Source of the DNA: Myxococcota bacterium
Lineage (GTDB): Bacteria > Myxococcota_A > Polyangia > Polyangiales > Houyiibacteriaceae
Reading direction: 5' to 3'
Assembly (NCBI GenBank): GCA_028284955.1
Contig: JANQQS010000031.1
Coordinates: 1 to 35,119 of the forward strand
DNA: 35,119 bases
Shown here: positions 16,250 through 23,399 of the stretch, piece after piece
How the letters are laid out: the number at the start of each line of letters is the position of its first letter
Numbering within the stretch: the first letter of the stretch is position 1
Translations under genes and position numbers: made by a program
The notes under the pieces: model-generated
The model's input: only the letters and a program-made list of their open reading frames with translations
Database searches by the model: none
What the model was told of the DNA's origin: nothing

Positions 16250-16459
16250 ATGGTGACCAATCTTGCGCCCGACGACTCACTCATTGTTGAAGCTCAACAG
16301 CTCGGAAGTCACGCCACCAAAAAGGCAGCAGTGACCGCAGCGCTTGAAGAATACGTGCAGCGTCGCAAACAACGCGCGATTTTGGAAGCGTTTGGTACGC
16401 TCGAGTACCTCGACGGGTACGACCACAAAGCAGAACGAAACCGTTCATCCACGTCGTAA
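16250..16459 (+). CDS. vapB: VapB-family antitoxin
   Basis: The 69-residue protein matches the VapB antitoxin family (PF09957 type): an N-terminal ribbon-helix-helix (TNLAPDDSLIVEAQQLGSHA, TKKAAVTAALEEYVQRRKQ) and a C-terminal toxin-binding tail (ILEAFGTLEYLDGYDHKAER). Antitoxins of this group normally bind a PIN-domain VapC ribonuclease encoded immediately downstream. Here the downstream VapC is truncated to about 15 codons, so the antitoxin is an orphan unless it acts on a VapC elsewhere. The gene has a strong upstream palindrome and promoter. Its stop codon lies in the first unit of a 16-bp tandem repeat. Confidence 0.9.
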   Translation: MVTNLAPDDSLIVEAQQLGSHATKKAAVTAALEEYVQRRKQRAILEAFGTLEYLDGYDHKAERNRSSTS

Positions 16460-16500
16460 TGTTGATGGGTCGTAATGTTGATGGGTCATGATGTTGATGG
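16453..16500. repeat. 16-bp tandem repeat, three copies, across the vapC start
   Basis: GTCGTAATGTTGATGG occurs at 16453-16468 and 16469-16484 exactly and at 16485-16500 with two changes. The first unit contains the vapB stop codon and each unit contains an ATG for vapC. The third unit is the one in frame with the surviving vapC codons. Confidence 0.9.
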
Positions 16501-16541
16501 ACACAGCGGCTTGGTCGCTCGCGCGCGCCGAAGGCACGTTG
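16488..16541 (+). pseudogene. vapC: Truncated VapC toxin (PIN domain) remnant
   Basis: From ATG 16488 the frame reads MMLMDTAAWSLARAEG, the start of a VapC PIN domain (consensus 'vDTSvWSLal.r' with the first acidic residue, Asp5). Nothing PIN-like follows: none of the later acidic residues or the usual 'T.D.DF' motif is present, and within about 10 bases the 3' end of the oppositely oriented PaaK-like gene begins. Of a toxin of about 130 residues only the first 15 or so remain. Although the frame stays open to 16883, beyond this point it is antisense to the enzyme gene. Confidence 0.75.
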
Positions 16542-18080
16542 CTAGTCACGTTCGACGATATAGCGGCGCATCTTTCCGCACGAGACGGGCAAATTACGCA
16601 CTGGGACGACGGTCACGGAAACCTCGGTACCGACGATTCGCTGGATGCGTACGCGGATAGCCTGGCTCAGCTCTTGCGCTGGCTGCATGGAAGTCCACTC
16701 CACGCGGAGCTCGTCTCGCTTTTGCGTGATGGTGAAGTCCACCACGGGGAAGCTGGCGAGTATGGGGTCGAGCTGCGTGGTGAACACTGTGCGGTGGGAA
16801 AAGCAAAAACGGTCCGCCGAGCGGCCGTAGAGCTTTTCGATCACAAAGCGTGGCCGGTTTCGCTCATCGATGTCGCGACGTAGCTGCACGCGATCGCCGG
16901 TTCGATATCGAATCAGGGGCATATACGAAGAAAGCAGATTGGTGAGCAGGAGTTCGCCGAGACCTTCTTCGCGAATCACGCCGTCGTCGCATCGAACTTC
17001 GAGATGGTATGCGTCGGGGACGACGTGAAACTCTTCCGATTCCGGAGGCGCCAAGGCCATACGACCTCCTTCGGCGAGCGCGTAGATGTTGTACACGGGG
17101 CACTCGAACCAATTCGAAACGAGCGCTTTTTGGTCGGGATAGAGATTGCCCCCGCTCGCGCAAATGGCGTGCGGTCGAATGCGAGCCGATGCGGGCGGTA
17201 GCGCTTCGTCAAGCTGCGCCAGCAACACGAGCGACCAGGGCCGCGCATGGAGCAATGGCGGCGGGTGTCGACGCAAGCGGAGCACCAATGCCTCGTCTTC
17301 GGCGGGGCTCGGCAGTCGGTTGACGAAGGGTTCGTCGGTATGTCGTCGGGTGCCGCCGAATAGACCCACTTGATATACGGAAAGGTTGAGGCTGGGCACG
17401 GGCACAGACGGGCATGCCGAGCTGCCGCCGTCGTTGGCCATGAACACACCCAGCTGTCGCGGCTCCAGCGCATCACGAAACGCGCTCTCTCGAGCGGCGA
17501 TCTGTTCGTACACATCGAAATGCCGAACGTAGCGCTCGGCTCGACTGTAGCCGACCACGACCGGCGGCGTTCGTGTGCCAGATGGAGTCCAAAAAGTCGG
17601 GGTGCCGCGAAGCGCTTTTGGAATCACGAGTCGCTCCGCATTGGCCACCCAGACTTCGCGCGACATGATCGGCCAGTCGGTCAGAGAGACACTCGCCAGC
17701 GAGTCTTGAGCCCGCGACGCTTCGTTGCCACTCATAAGCTCGCGGTAGAACGGCGATCGTGTTGCGGCAAAGTGAAGAAACCGCTCGAGCGCATGTGGGC
17801 GGCGTAGGCTTTCCACAAGGGGACCGGCTTCCTTCCAGCCGGCCAATGCGTGCATGAATCCTTCTGCGAATTGGGCCTGAGGGGATATCGGACGTCGAAA
17901 GTCGACGAAGAGCTGGTCGCGCCAGAGGCGCAGGGGAAGATCGGGATCAGATTCAGGATTGGAATCGGGATCGGGATCGGGATCGGGTTCCGCGTCGGTG
18001 TCGGCGTCGGGTTCCGCGTCGGCGTCGGGTTCCGCGTCGGGTTCGGCGTCGAGTTCCGTTTCGTCGATCGGTCGCATCAT
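16542..18080 (-). CDS. PaaK-like adenylate-forming enzyme with acidic repeat N-terminus
   Basis: This protein has the layout of phenylacetate-CoA ligase / CapK-type enzymes: FLHFAATRSPFYRELM, DWPIMSREVW, a phosphate-binding loop TPSGTRTPPVVVGYS, the motif IYALAEGGRMA, LIRYRTGDRV, and a final catalytic-type lysine in CGKMRRY. It should activate a carboxylate as an AMP ester and pass it to CoA, a carrier or a peptide. Before the domain lie about 35 acidic residues made of DAEPDAD and DPDPDPD repeats. ATG 18080 is chosen for its GGAG upstream; the frame is open to TTG 18152, and that segment looks coding too. A 50-residue peptide gene precedes it on the same strand. The substrate is unknown. Confidence 0.8.
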   Translation of the reverse strand: MMRPIDETELDAEPDAEPDADAEPDADTDAEPDPDPDPDSNPESDPDLPLRLWRDQLFVDFRRPISPQAQFAEGFMHALAGWKEAGPLVESLRRPHALERFLHFAATRSPFYRELMSGNEASRAQDSLASVSLTDWPIMSREVWVANAERLVIPKALRGTPTFWTPSGTRTPPVVVGYSRAERYVRHFDVYEQIAARESAFRDALEPRQLGVFMANDGGSSACPSVPVPSLNLSVYQVGLFGGTRRHTDEPFVNRLPSPAEDEALVLRLRRHPPPLLHARPWSLVLLAQLDEALPPASARIRPHAICASGGNLYPDQKALVSNWFECPVYNIYALAEGGRMALAPPESEEFHVVPDAYHLEVRCDDGVIREEGLGELLLTNLLSSYMPLIRYRTGDRVQLRRDIDERNRPRFVIEKLYGRSADRFCFSHRTVFTTQLDPILASFPVVDFTITQKRDELRVEWTSMQPAQELSQAIRVRIQRIVGTEVSVTVVPVRNLPVSCGKMRRYIVERD

Positions 18081-18154
18081 GCCTCGCTCCACAATCTCTT
18101 TCGCAACGGGCTCGAGCGCCACGCCGACCCATTCGACGTCAGTCGTCGACAATG

Positions 18155-18184
18155 CTCATGAAACAACTACTCATGAAACAACTA
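18155..18184. repeat. 15-bp tandem duplication upstream of the PaaK-like gene
   Basis: CTCATGAAACAACTA occurs twice in tandem (18155-18169, 18170-18184). It lies between the peptide stop codon and the enzyme start, just upstream of the alternative TTG start at 18152. Confidence 0.9.
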
Positions 18185-18217
18185 CAGGAGCAGCGCAGCG
18201 CTCGAAAACGCCACCAA

Positions 18218-18370
18218 CTACGCGCCGTCTCCCGCAGCAGGCTGAGACATACCGCCATGAATCTGGCGCAGCTCTTCCGCGCTAAGACGTCCTTCGATTT
18301 CTTTCATCCACGACTGCGCGCGCTCGGCAATCTCTCGCTGTCGGCGTTGTTCTCCGAGATTTTTCTTCAT
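18218..18370 (-). CDS. Small peptide with double-glycine-type leader; candidate RiPP precursor
   Basis: This 50-codon gene starts at ATG 18370 behind a strong AGGAGAG Shine-Dalgarno sequence and stops at TAG 18218-18220. The product has a charged helical N-terminus (MKKNLGEQRRQREIAERAQS), then LSAEELRQIHGG and a C-terminal stretch MSQPAAGDGA. 'LS.EEL..I.GG' is the classic double-glycine leader ending of bacteriocin and RiPP precursors, which would leave a 10-residue core. It lies upstream of, and on the same strand as, the PaaK-like enzyme, and is divergent from a LysR regulator. No transporter/peptidase or cyclase is seen in the window. Alternatively it may be an unrelated small regulatory protein. 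Confidence 0.6.
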   Translation of the reverse strand: MKKNLGEQRRQREIAERAQSWMKEIEGRLSAEELRQIHGGMSQPAAGDGA

Positions 18371-18388
18371 TCCATCTCTCCTGGTCGG

Positions 18389-18406
18389 CGACGCGACATT
18401 GCGTCG
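18389..18406. promoter_or_regulatory. Palindrome between the peptide gene and the LysR gene
   Basis: CGACGC-gacatt-GCGTCG is a perfect 6-bp inverted repeat with a 6-bp spacer in the 110-base divergent region. LysR proteins usually bind such dyads between their own gene and a divergent target, so this is a candidate site controlling the peptide/enzyme pair. Confidence 0.45.
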
Positions 18407-18480
18407 AGGTGTTTGCTAACGAGGCATGTGGCCGGGTTCCAATCAGAAATTTCAGGAGGCACCCCAAGAAGAACTGATGA

Positions 18481-19530
18481 ATGCCTCGCTTGGTGAACCG
18501 CAATGAAAACTGGTACGCTGCGCGGCTCGTGCTGGTGGATTACGACCTCTTGAAGAGCTTCGCCGTGGTGGGCCGGTCGGCAAGTTTTGCGGCCGCCGCC
18601 CGTGCCCGCAGCGTCAGCCAGCCAGCCATCAGCGCGCAAATGAAAACGCTCGAAGGCCAGCTGGGTCTTTCGCTTTTCGATCGTTCGGGCCGACGCGCAA
18701 CGCTCACCTCCGTCGGAGAAACGTTGCTCGAAGCGGTGCTCGCGGCCTACGATCGCATCGACCAAACCATCGACAAGCTCGTCGCAGAGCAATCCGAAGT
18801 TCGCGGAGTAGTCCAAATCGGCGGAGCAGGCCCTTTTGCTCGGCTATGGCTCCAGCGCGGCGTCCGCCAGCTCGCAGAGTCGTACCCCGATCTCGAAATT
18901 CGCGTGCGCTACTGCGATGGCGCAGAAGTCGAAGATGAAGTTCGCGAGCGACGCCTCGATTTCGGAATTTCCACGGGCGCAGCAGCTCCCGCCGACCTGA
19001 GATCCGCCCACATCACAGACGAAGAGACGCTGGCAGTCGCGTCCTCGAGCTATTTTGCAACGCGTTATCCCCCGACTTCCGCCGCGGATTTTCGCGCGCT
19101 CGATTGGATCGCGACCGAACAACAAGAACGGTTGATTAGGCCCTGGTGGAAACATGTATTCGGCGCCAAGGGGCTCCCTCCGGCCCGCTTCGCGTACGAA
19201 GTCTCCGACCTCAATCAAGTCTTGGAGATGGTGAAGAGTGGTCTCGGGGTAAGCGTGCTCCCCCGCTACTTGGCGCAGGCGAGCCTAGACTGCGGCCAGC
19301 TGACGATGCTCGAAGCAAAAGAAGGTCGTTCTCCCTCCGTCAAGACCAGACCGGTATTCTTGGTCTGGCGAAACGACACAGACGAGTCGGCTCGCTTCTG
19401 CGCGGCGCGCGAGGCGCTGCTCGAAGCCTCGTTCGACGCGCAGGCCCGATCTACACAACCGAAACCACCACGTACTGCTTTTTCTGACGCGCTACCTGCA
19501 ACTCGAAGTCGTCTCCCGTCTCGCGATTGA
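18481..19530 (+). CDS. LysR-family transcriptional regulator
   Basis: The N-terminal winged helix is standard LysR (YDLLKSFAVVGRSASFAAAARARSVSQPAISAQMKTLEGQLGLSLFDRSGRRATLTSVGE), followed by the two-lobed effector domain (GVVQIGGAGPFARLWLQRGVRQL; FGISTGAA; VLEMVKSGLGVSVLPRYLA). The true start is uncertain: ATG 18481 has AGGAGG 21 bases upstream, while GTG 18529 would match the usual family start better. The last 25 or so residues have no family similarity and are encoded in the 80-base overlap with the convergent Gre gene. Divergence from the peptide and PaaK-like genes suggests it regulates them. Confidence 0.9.
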   Translation: MPRLVNRNENWYAARLVLVDYDLLKSFAVVGRSASFAAAARARSVSQPAISAQMKTLEGQLGLSLFDRSGRRATLTSVGETLLEAVLAAYDRIDQTIDKLVAEQSEVRGVVQIGGAGPFARLWLQRGVRQLAESYPDLEIRVRYCDGAEVEDEVRERRLDFGISTGAAAPADLRSAHITDEETLAVASSSYFATRYPPTSAADFRALDWIATEQQERLIRPWWKHVFGAKGLPPARFAYEVSDLNQVLEMVKSGLGVSVLPRYLAQASLDCGQLTMLEAKEGRSPSVKTRPVFLVWRNDTDESARFCAAREALLEASFDAQARSTQPKPPRTAFSDALPATRSRLPSRD

Positions 19531-19930
19531 GCAGCGCACGACCGAGTGGCGCCGCAGGCGTGACCACGCGCACGGTATGACCTTCGAACTCTACTCGCGA
19601 ACCGCCACCTACGGGCAACAAGAACACGTGGAACGTTTCGTCTTCCGCTTCGAGCTCGACGAGCGCCGTCATATCGATCGGTTCTTCAGCCGTGAATGTC
19701 TTCAGCGACAGAAAACGTAGTCGAGTGATGGTTTCGTTGCTTTCTTCCACCCGCTTGGCTTGCCCGCGCGCCAAGTAGGAAGCCTCAAGCGCTCGGGTGT
19801 CCTTGTCGTTCTCGGGGCGCGCTTCTTCGTGCGTCGCCGCCTGGCGCGTCCGCTCGGCAGACTTGAGCAGGGCATCGCGTTCCTCTTCGAGGCAGGCGAC
19901 AAGTGTCTGGAGCAGTTGTGTTTTGTTCAT
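19451..19930 (-). CDS. GreA/GreB family transcript-cleavage-like factor
   Basis: The 159-residue protein has an N-terminal coiled coil (LLQTLVACLEEERDALLKSAERTRQAATHEEARPENDKDTRALEASYLARGQAKRVEE) and a C-terminal FKBP-like domain (VVTPAAPLGRALLNRETGDDFEL, close to the Gre 'iSp.SPlGraLlGk.vGDev' motif). The tip of the coiled coil carries acidic residues (EEARPENDKD), as needed for transcript cleavage, but the segment between domains departs from housekeeping GreA, so this looks like a Gre paralogue that may act on stalled RNA polymerase or have another role. It lies 14 bases downstream of a MITE-like element. Confidence 0.85.
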   Translation of the reverse strand: MNKTQLLQTLVACLEEERDALLKSAERTRQAATHEEARPENDKDTRALEASYLARGQAKRVEESNETITRLRFLSLKTFTAEEPIDMTALVELEAEDETFHVFLLPVGGGSRVEFEGHTVRVVTPAAPLGRALLNRETGDDFELQVARQKKQYVVVSVV

Positions 19931-19944
19931 GAGCTATCAGCGCG

Positions 19945-20113
19945 CTAGGAGACTGGTGTCAAATGCGGATCGAGGATCGCGCAGCGCCGGTAGGCCCGTC
20001 GTCGCGTCCGCGAACCGAGGAAATGCCGAAGCATGTTCGAGCGTGAGGGGATGGCGGCGACTGGCCTGCCGCCGCAAGCGAGCCGACGGGAGCGTTTGAC
20101 ACCAGTCTCCTAG
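19945..20113. mobile_element. 169-bp MITE-like element with 19-bp perfect terminal inverted repeats
   Basis: The left end CTAGGAGACTGGTGTCAAA (19945-19963) is repeated exactly in inverted orientation at 20095-20113. There is no reading frame inside. Both ends finish in CTAG, a preferred target of IS630-type elements (which duplicate TA), so this may be a non-autonomous derivative. The right end supplies the TAG stop codon of the upstream lipoprotein gene. It fills the gap between that gene and the Gre gene, both transcribed leftwards, and could fold into a long stem in the transcript. Confidence 0.75.
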
Positions 20114-21930
20114 GGGTTGCATTGCGCAGTGCACGCACCAAGGCGCTGCGCCATCTCGATATCGGGCGCGGCTCCAAGGAAGAAACAGGCAGCGCCTTCG
20201 TTTTCCACAATGCAGTTCGACAAACATTCGACTTCGCCCGCGCACGGGCCACTAAGGACTTCGGTGGCTGAATCCAGACCCGAGTCTTCGCACTGCTCGA
20301 AGATGACCGAGGCGCGGTCGCACACATTAGGAAGCGCATCGGGGCCAGGAAGATTCGCGTCTGCTTGAGTCTCAACATCTCGAACGCGAACGATGCCGCT
20401 GAGCACACCCTGATAAAAGCTTCCGTCAGGCCCGATTGCTCCCGGCATAAAGAGCTGTTTGTAGAAAAAGCCTGCGCCGATCAGCGTTTGATTGACCGTT
20501 TCTCCGGAATCAAAATCGATCGCCGTGAGGTACCACGCATCGACAATAGGAACGGACGTGTCTTGCGCAACGACGTAGATCAAACCGCTCCCCGTGGATA
20601 GCCGCACGGTGTTCGTGGAGCGAATGTCTCGATTGGACCATGCAACATCGCAGCCGCTTTCGTCTTCGCGAATGTCTACGCGCACGAGACCGGGAGGTTG
20701 AAGATCACGAAAATCGCCGAGCGGACCTTGAGCGCCGGCCCAGTTCTGCACGATCATGCTGCGATCATATCCGACCACGGAGTTTTCGTTGGCGCTCGCG
20801 CCACTCTCAAATAGAGGCAGCTTACACACCTCGTCTCCGGTTTCGCGCCGGTACACGAGCAGATGAATCTGCGGCTGCGCCACGTCGGTGATGGCCACCC
20901 AATCACTCCCCAGCACCGTGGGCGCGCTTCCCGATCCGAAGGAAAGCGTATCGGCACGCTTTTCGGGAGCGCGATCGTACGCTCTTCGCCATGCCTCGCC
21001 AACTTGGGTCGCGCCCGCGTCGCAGGTAAATCGATAGAGCGCGCGGTCGGTGACGACGTAGAGCCCGTCTTCGGCGATGGCGAAGTTGTTTTCGATCGCT
21101 TCATCGTCGAGCGCTCGGTTCGCGCCTTGCCCCGAGGAGGCATCAAAACACCCCACCAACGCCGACTCGGTCACTGTACCTTCTGCGTCAAGCCCTCCGA
21201 AATCGACAAACCAATAGTTGCCGTCGTGATCGCGCACCACTGATTCGATTTGCCGTCCTTGCGGGACTTGTGCGCCGATTTGGATAGTTTCCTCAACCGA
21301 AAACGAACCGTCCGACACGCCGACCAGGTCGGCGTTGTTTTCTTCATTGGCAAGCATCGCGCGGCCCCGGTTGTCCAGAGTGATGGCGCCAAACGAAATC
21401 AAAGATTCGAAATTTCCGAGCGACGAAACTGGAACGCGAACCACGTCGTACGTAGCGCGTTTGGCCATGGTGTCCGAATCGAGCGCGGAAAGTTGGCCCA
21501 CAAGATCGAGACCCTGCACGGAAGCACAAAGCGCATACACGTTGCCGTCTGGACCATTCTGGCCGCTACCGTTGCCAAACGCGCTAGCGTCCCAAAGCAA
21601 GGGCGAGCAAAAACCGATGAGCCCAAAAAACCGCGAAGTGACTTGAGGATTGCGTCCGAACGGGCCCGCAATATCCGAAACCCCTGTCTGGCGACCGTCC
21701 ACATGAAGCGTTCCCTGCGTCGCGAGAAAAGGATGCGCGGGAGCATCTTTGTCCGGAAGCCCGTTGACGTCTGCGGGCTCGCCGATGAATCGCGGGAGGA
21801 ACCTAGGATCTTTGACTGAAGCATCGCTAGATTTTTTCGAGGAGTCACCGCAGCTCATCACCACTAAGCTGCTGGCTACCACAAAGCCAACTACATTTCT
21901 CAACCGAGCGCGTTTTGCAAAATGATTCAT
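20110..21930 (-). CDS. Secreted lipoprotein, probable beta-propeller
   Basis: This roughly 606-residue protein has a lipoprotein signal (MNHFAKRARLRNVVGFVVAS, lipidation near VVMSC) and a body rich in beta-strand repeats of the type 'GAITLDNRGRAML', 'NNFAIAEDGLYVVTDRALYRF' and 'GLIYVVAQDTSVPIVDAWYLTAIDFDSG', suggesting a six- to eight-bladed propeller. The C-terminal 60 residues are Cys-rich (CDRA, EQCED, PCAGEVECLSNC, CTAQC). Its length and layout resemble the first gene in the window but the sequences are not obviously paralogous. I chose ATG 21930 over the upstream in-frame start. The stop codon TAG is provided by the end of the adjacent MITE-like element, so the original C-terminus may have been changed. 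Confidence 0.8.
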   Translation of the reverse strand: MNHFAKRARLRNVVGFVVASSLVVMSCGDSSKKSSDASVKDPRFLPRFIGEPADVNGLPDKDAPAHPFLATQGTLHVDGRQTGVSDIAGPFGRNPQVTSRFFGLIGFCSPLLWDASAFGNGSGQNGPDGNVYALCASVQGLDLVGQLSALDSDTMAKRATYDVVRVPVSSLGNFESLISFGAITLDNRGRAMLANEENNADLVGVSDGSFSVEETIQIGAQVPQGRQIESVVRDHDGNYWFVDFGGLDAEGTVTESALVGCFDASSGQGANRALDDEAIENNFAIAEDGLYVVTDRALYRFTCDAGATQVGEAWRRAYDRAPEKRADTLSFGSGSAPTVLGSDWVAITDVAQPQIHLLVYRRETGDEVCKLPLFESGASANENSVVGYDRSMIVQNWAGAQGPLGDFRDLQPPGLVRVDIREDESGCDVAWSNRDIRSTNTVRLSTGSGLIYVVAQDTSVPIVDAWYLTAIDFDSGETVNQTLIGAGFFYKQLFMPGAIGPDGSFYQGVLSGIVRVRDVETQADANLPGPDALPNVCDRASVIFEQCEDSGLDSATEVLSGPCAGEVECLSNCIVENEGAACFFLGAAPDIEMAQRLGACTAQCNP

Positions 21931-21984
21931 CACCTGATTGGTTAGGACACTTTGTCGAGGCACGCCAATCGCGATGCTCGCGAG

Positions 21985-22710
21985 CTACCGCAAGTGTTTT
22001 TCCATCCAGCGAACCGCAAACGGCACGAAGCGCCGTGCCTCAAAGAGCTCCGCTACACAGTGACCCACGGGACCTGTTTTCGCGTTTCCGGCGTTCAAGA
22101 AGTCGATCAAGATTTGAGAGAAGTAGTCTCCTTCGAGCCAATCCACGATACCGTTCGTATCATCGAGGCTCTCCACGTACTGCTCGCCAATGTCGGCACG
22201 AAGCAGTCGTCGGCGCACTCGCCGCTTTTCGGGAAGCTGCGCGAGGTATTCGGCGTAGTGGGTAAGCGTGACCGTATCGATATCCGCGCCGAGGCGAAGC
22301 ACCGATCCTTCAAGCTGCGTGAAGCGCTCGAAAATCGACGACGGGCCGAAGTAATCGTGCAAGGGAATCGGATCGAGGAGCTCCTTCGCTTGGGGACCGA
22401 GCGCTGCGAAGCGCGCAGCCACGTGGTCGTTCACAATCGCACCCGGGGTATTGCGAAAAAGTTCCGCGAGGACCCCCATATCTTCCACGTCGACAGGTGT
22501 GGTCAGCGCATCAAAAGGTTTATCCGGGTCGGCGTCGAGCACCATCAGCATGGTGCCGCGAGCCCCGAGCACTTCGAGGAGAGCCTGGATCAGCGTATCG
22601 CCGCCCCCTTCGATCGCGCCCACTTCGCGAAGGCTCGCGTGCACCATCAACGGTTTTGGCACCACGCCGAGTTCGCAGAGCTCTTGAACAAGCTTAGATC
22701 TCGAAACCAT
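21985..22710 (-). CDS. Aminoglycoside N(3)-acetyltransferase family protein (AAC(3)-like)
   Basis: The 241-residue protein matches the AAC(3) family (PF02522): LMVHASLREVGAIEGGGDTLIQALLEVLGARGTMLMV near the N-terminus, then FERFTQLEGSVLRLGADIDTVTLTHYAEYLA (the family's 'H.aE' motif) and a conserved end VGHCVAELFEARRFVPFAV. Members acetylate the 3-amino group of 2-deoxystreptamine aminoglycosides using acetyl-CoA, although chromosomal relatives like YokD may have other substrates. ATG 22710 matches the family start; an open extension to 23010 is antisense to the antitoxin. It is divergent from the RelBE-like pair. Resistance cannot be claimed from sequence alone. Confidence 0.88.
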   Translation of the reverse strand: MVSRSKLVQELCELGVVPKPLMVHASLREVGAIEGGGDTLIQALLEVLGARGTMLMVLDADPDKPFDALTTPVDVEDMGVLAELFRNTPGAIVNDHVAARFAALGPQAKELLDPIPLHDYFGPSSIFERFTQLEGSVLRLGADIDTVTLTHYAEYLAQLPEKRRVRRRLLRADIGEQYVESLDDTNGIVDWLEGDYFSQILIDFLNAGNAKTGPVGHCVAELFEARRFVPFAVRWMEKHLR

Positions 22711-22744
22711 TTTTTGTACGGTACCATCGCGCAAAACGAGGCGC

Positions 22745-22772
22745 TTGCTTTTGTTTTCTTTCGCTTTATTAT
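22745..22772 (+). promoter_or_regulatory. Promoter-like sequence at the antitoxin start
   Basis: TTGCTT (22745-22750), a 16-bp spacer and TATTAT (22767-22772) lie in a T-rich stretch. The -10 overlaps ATG 22771, so a transcript from it would start near GTG 22780 and be leaderless. There is no Shine-Dalgarno sequence in this region. Confidence 0.4.
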
Positions 22773-22998
22773 GAAAACAGTGAAAACAGTGATCATCAAT
22801 GCACGGATTCCGATTGGACTCAAGCGTGCGGTCAACGCTTTCTGCGACGCTCGGGGATTGAAGGTTCAATCGTTTATCGAAAACTTGATTCAAGAACGAC
22901 TCGAAGACGAGCTCGACCATGCGCTGATCGACGAACGTGCTGACGAACCCACCGTCTCCTTTGCCGCTGTCCGAAAAGAACTCGAACTCGATCACTAA
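22771..22998 (+). CDS. RHH-type antitoxin of a RelBE/ParDE-like module
   Basis: The 75-residue protein begins MKTVKTVIINARIPIGLKRAVNAFCDARGLKVQSFIENLIQ, which reads as a ribbon-helix-helix antitoxin (strand, then two helices), followed by an acidic tail (ERLEDELDH, DERADE) that would bind the toxin. A nine-base tandem repeat (ATGAAAACA GTGAAAACA) sits at the start, so GTG 22780 or 22789 are alternative starts. The RelE-like toxin gene begins 57 bases after its stop, and three copies of ACATYGATCG lie between. The AAC(3)-like gene is divergent. Confidence 0.8.
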   Translation: MKTVKTVIINARIPIGLKRAVNAFCDARGLKVQSFIENLIQERLEDELDHALIDERADEPTVSFAAVRKELELDH

Positions 22999-23006
22999 CC
23001 GGTCGA

Positions 23007-23045
23007 ACATTGATCGAAAACATCGATCGAATGCAACATTGATCG
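23007..23045. repeat. Three ACATYGATCG repeats between antitoxin and toxin
   Basis: ACATTGATCG, ACATCGATCG and ACATTGATCG occur at 23007-23016, 23020-23029 and 23036-23045. They fall between antitoxin and toxin genes, where they could be an operator or simply a local duplication. Confidence 0.6.
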
Positions 23046-23054
23046 GATGGAACC

Positions 23055-23348
23055 TTGAAAAAGTACCGCGTCGTGTTCAAGAAATCTGCGCGCAAAGAAC
23101 TGGCGGGCCTCCCGAGGGGCACTCAGCGAAAGGTTGTCGAAGCTGTAGAGCTTCTGGAGGTCAATCCGTTTAGCTCGCTCCTTCCGATTCGAAAAATGGC
23201 CGGTCGAGACGACGACAACCGATTTCGACTTCGCCTCGGAGATTATCGCTTCGTCTACACAGACTATCGCTTCGTCTACACAGTGGAGAAGAAGGTCGTC
23301 ACAGTGCACATTGTCCGAATCGGACATCGAAAGGACGTGTACCGCTAG
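23055..23348 (+). CDS. RelE/ParE-family toxin with in-frame duplication
   Basis: The 97-residue protein fits the RelE fold: KKYRVVFKKSARKELAGLPRGTQRKVVEAVELLE, then KMAGRDDDNRFRLRLGDYRFVYT and HIVRIGHRKDVYR. The ending 'GHR.dvYr' contains residues important for mRNA cleavage in RelE homologues, so the toxin may still be active. However, the strand DYRFVYT is duplicated exactly in tandem (23241-23261, 23262-23282, one base different), which adds seven residues to a core beta-strand. A TTG start at 23055 is the best fit. The preceding antitoxin completes the module. Confidence 0.85.
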   Translation: MKKYRVVFKKSARKELAGLPRGTQRKVVEAVELLEVNPFSSLLPIRKMAGRDDDNRFRLRLGDYRFVYTDYRFVYTVEKKVVTVHIVRIGHRKDVYR

Positions 23349-23399
23349 CCCACATCAGACGAGGGGCGAGATGGTCACGGGTACGCTACCTTCGGCGCC

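Noticed and set aside
16488-16883. Full 131-codon plus-strand frame continuing from vapC
   Set aside because: Only the first 15 or so codons are VapC-like; the rest is antisense to the end of the PaaK-like gene.
18155-18184. Twin ATGAG-containing repeats as alternative starts for the PaaK-like gene
   Set aside because: These ATGs are out of frame with the enzyme and stop within a few codons.
22711-23010. 100-codon N-terminal extension of the AAC(3)-like gene
   Set aside because: Family similarity begins at Met 22710, and the extension is antisense to the antitoxin gene.
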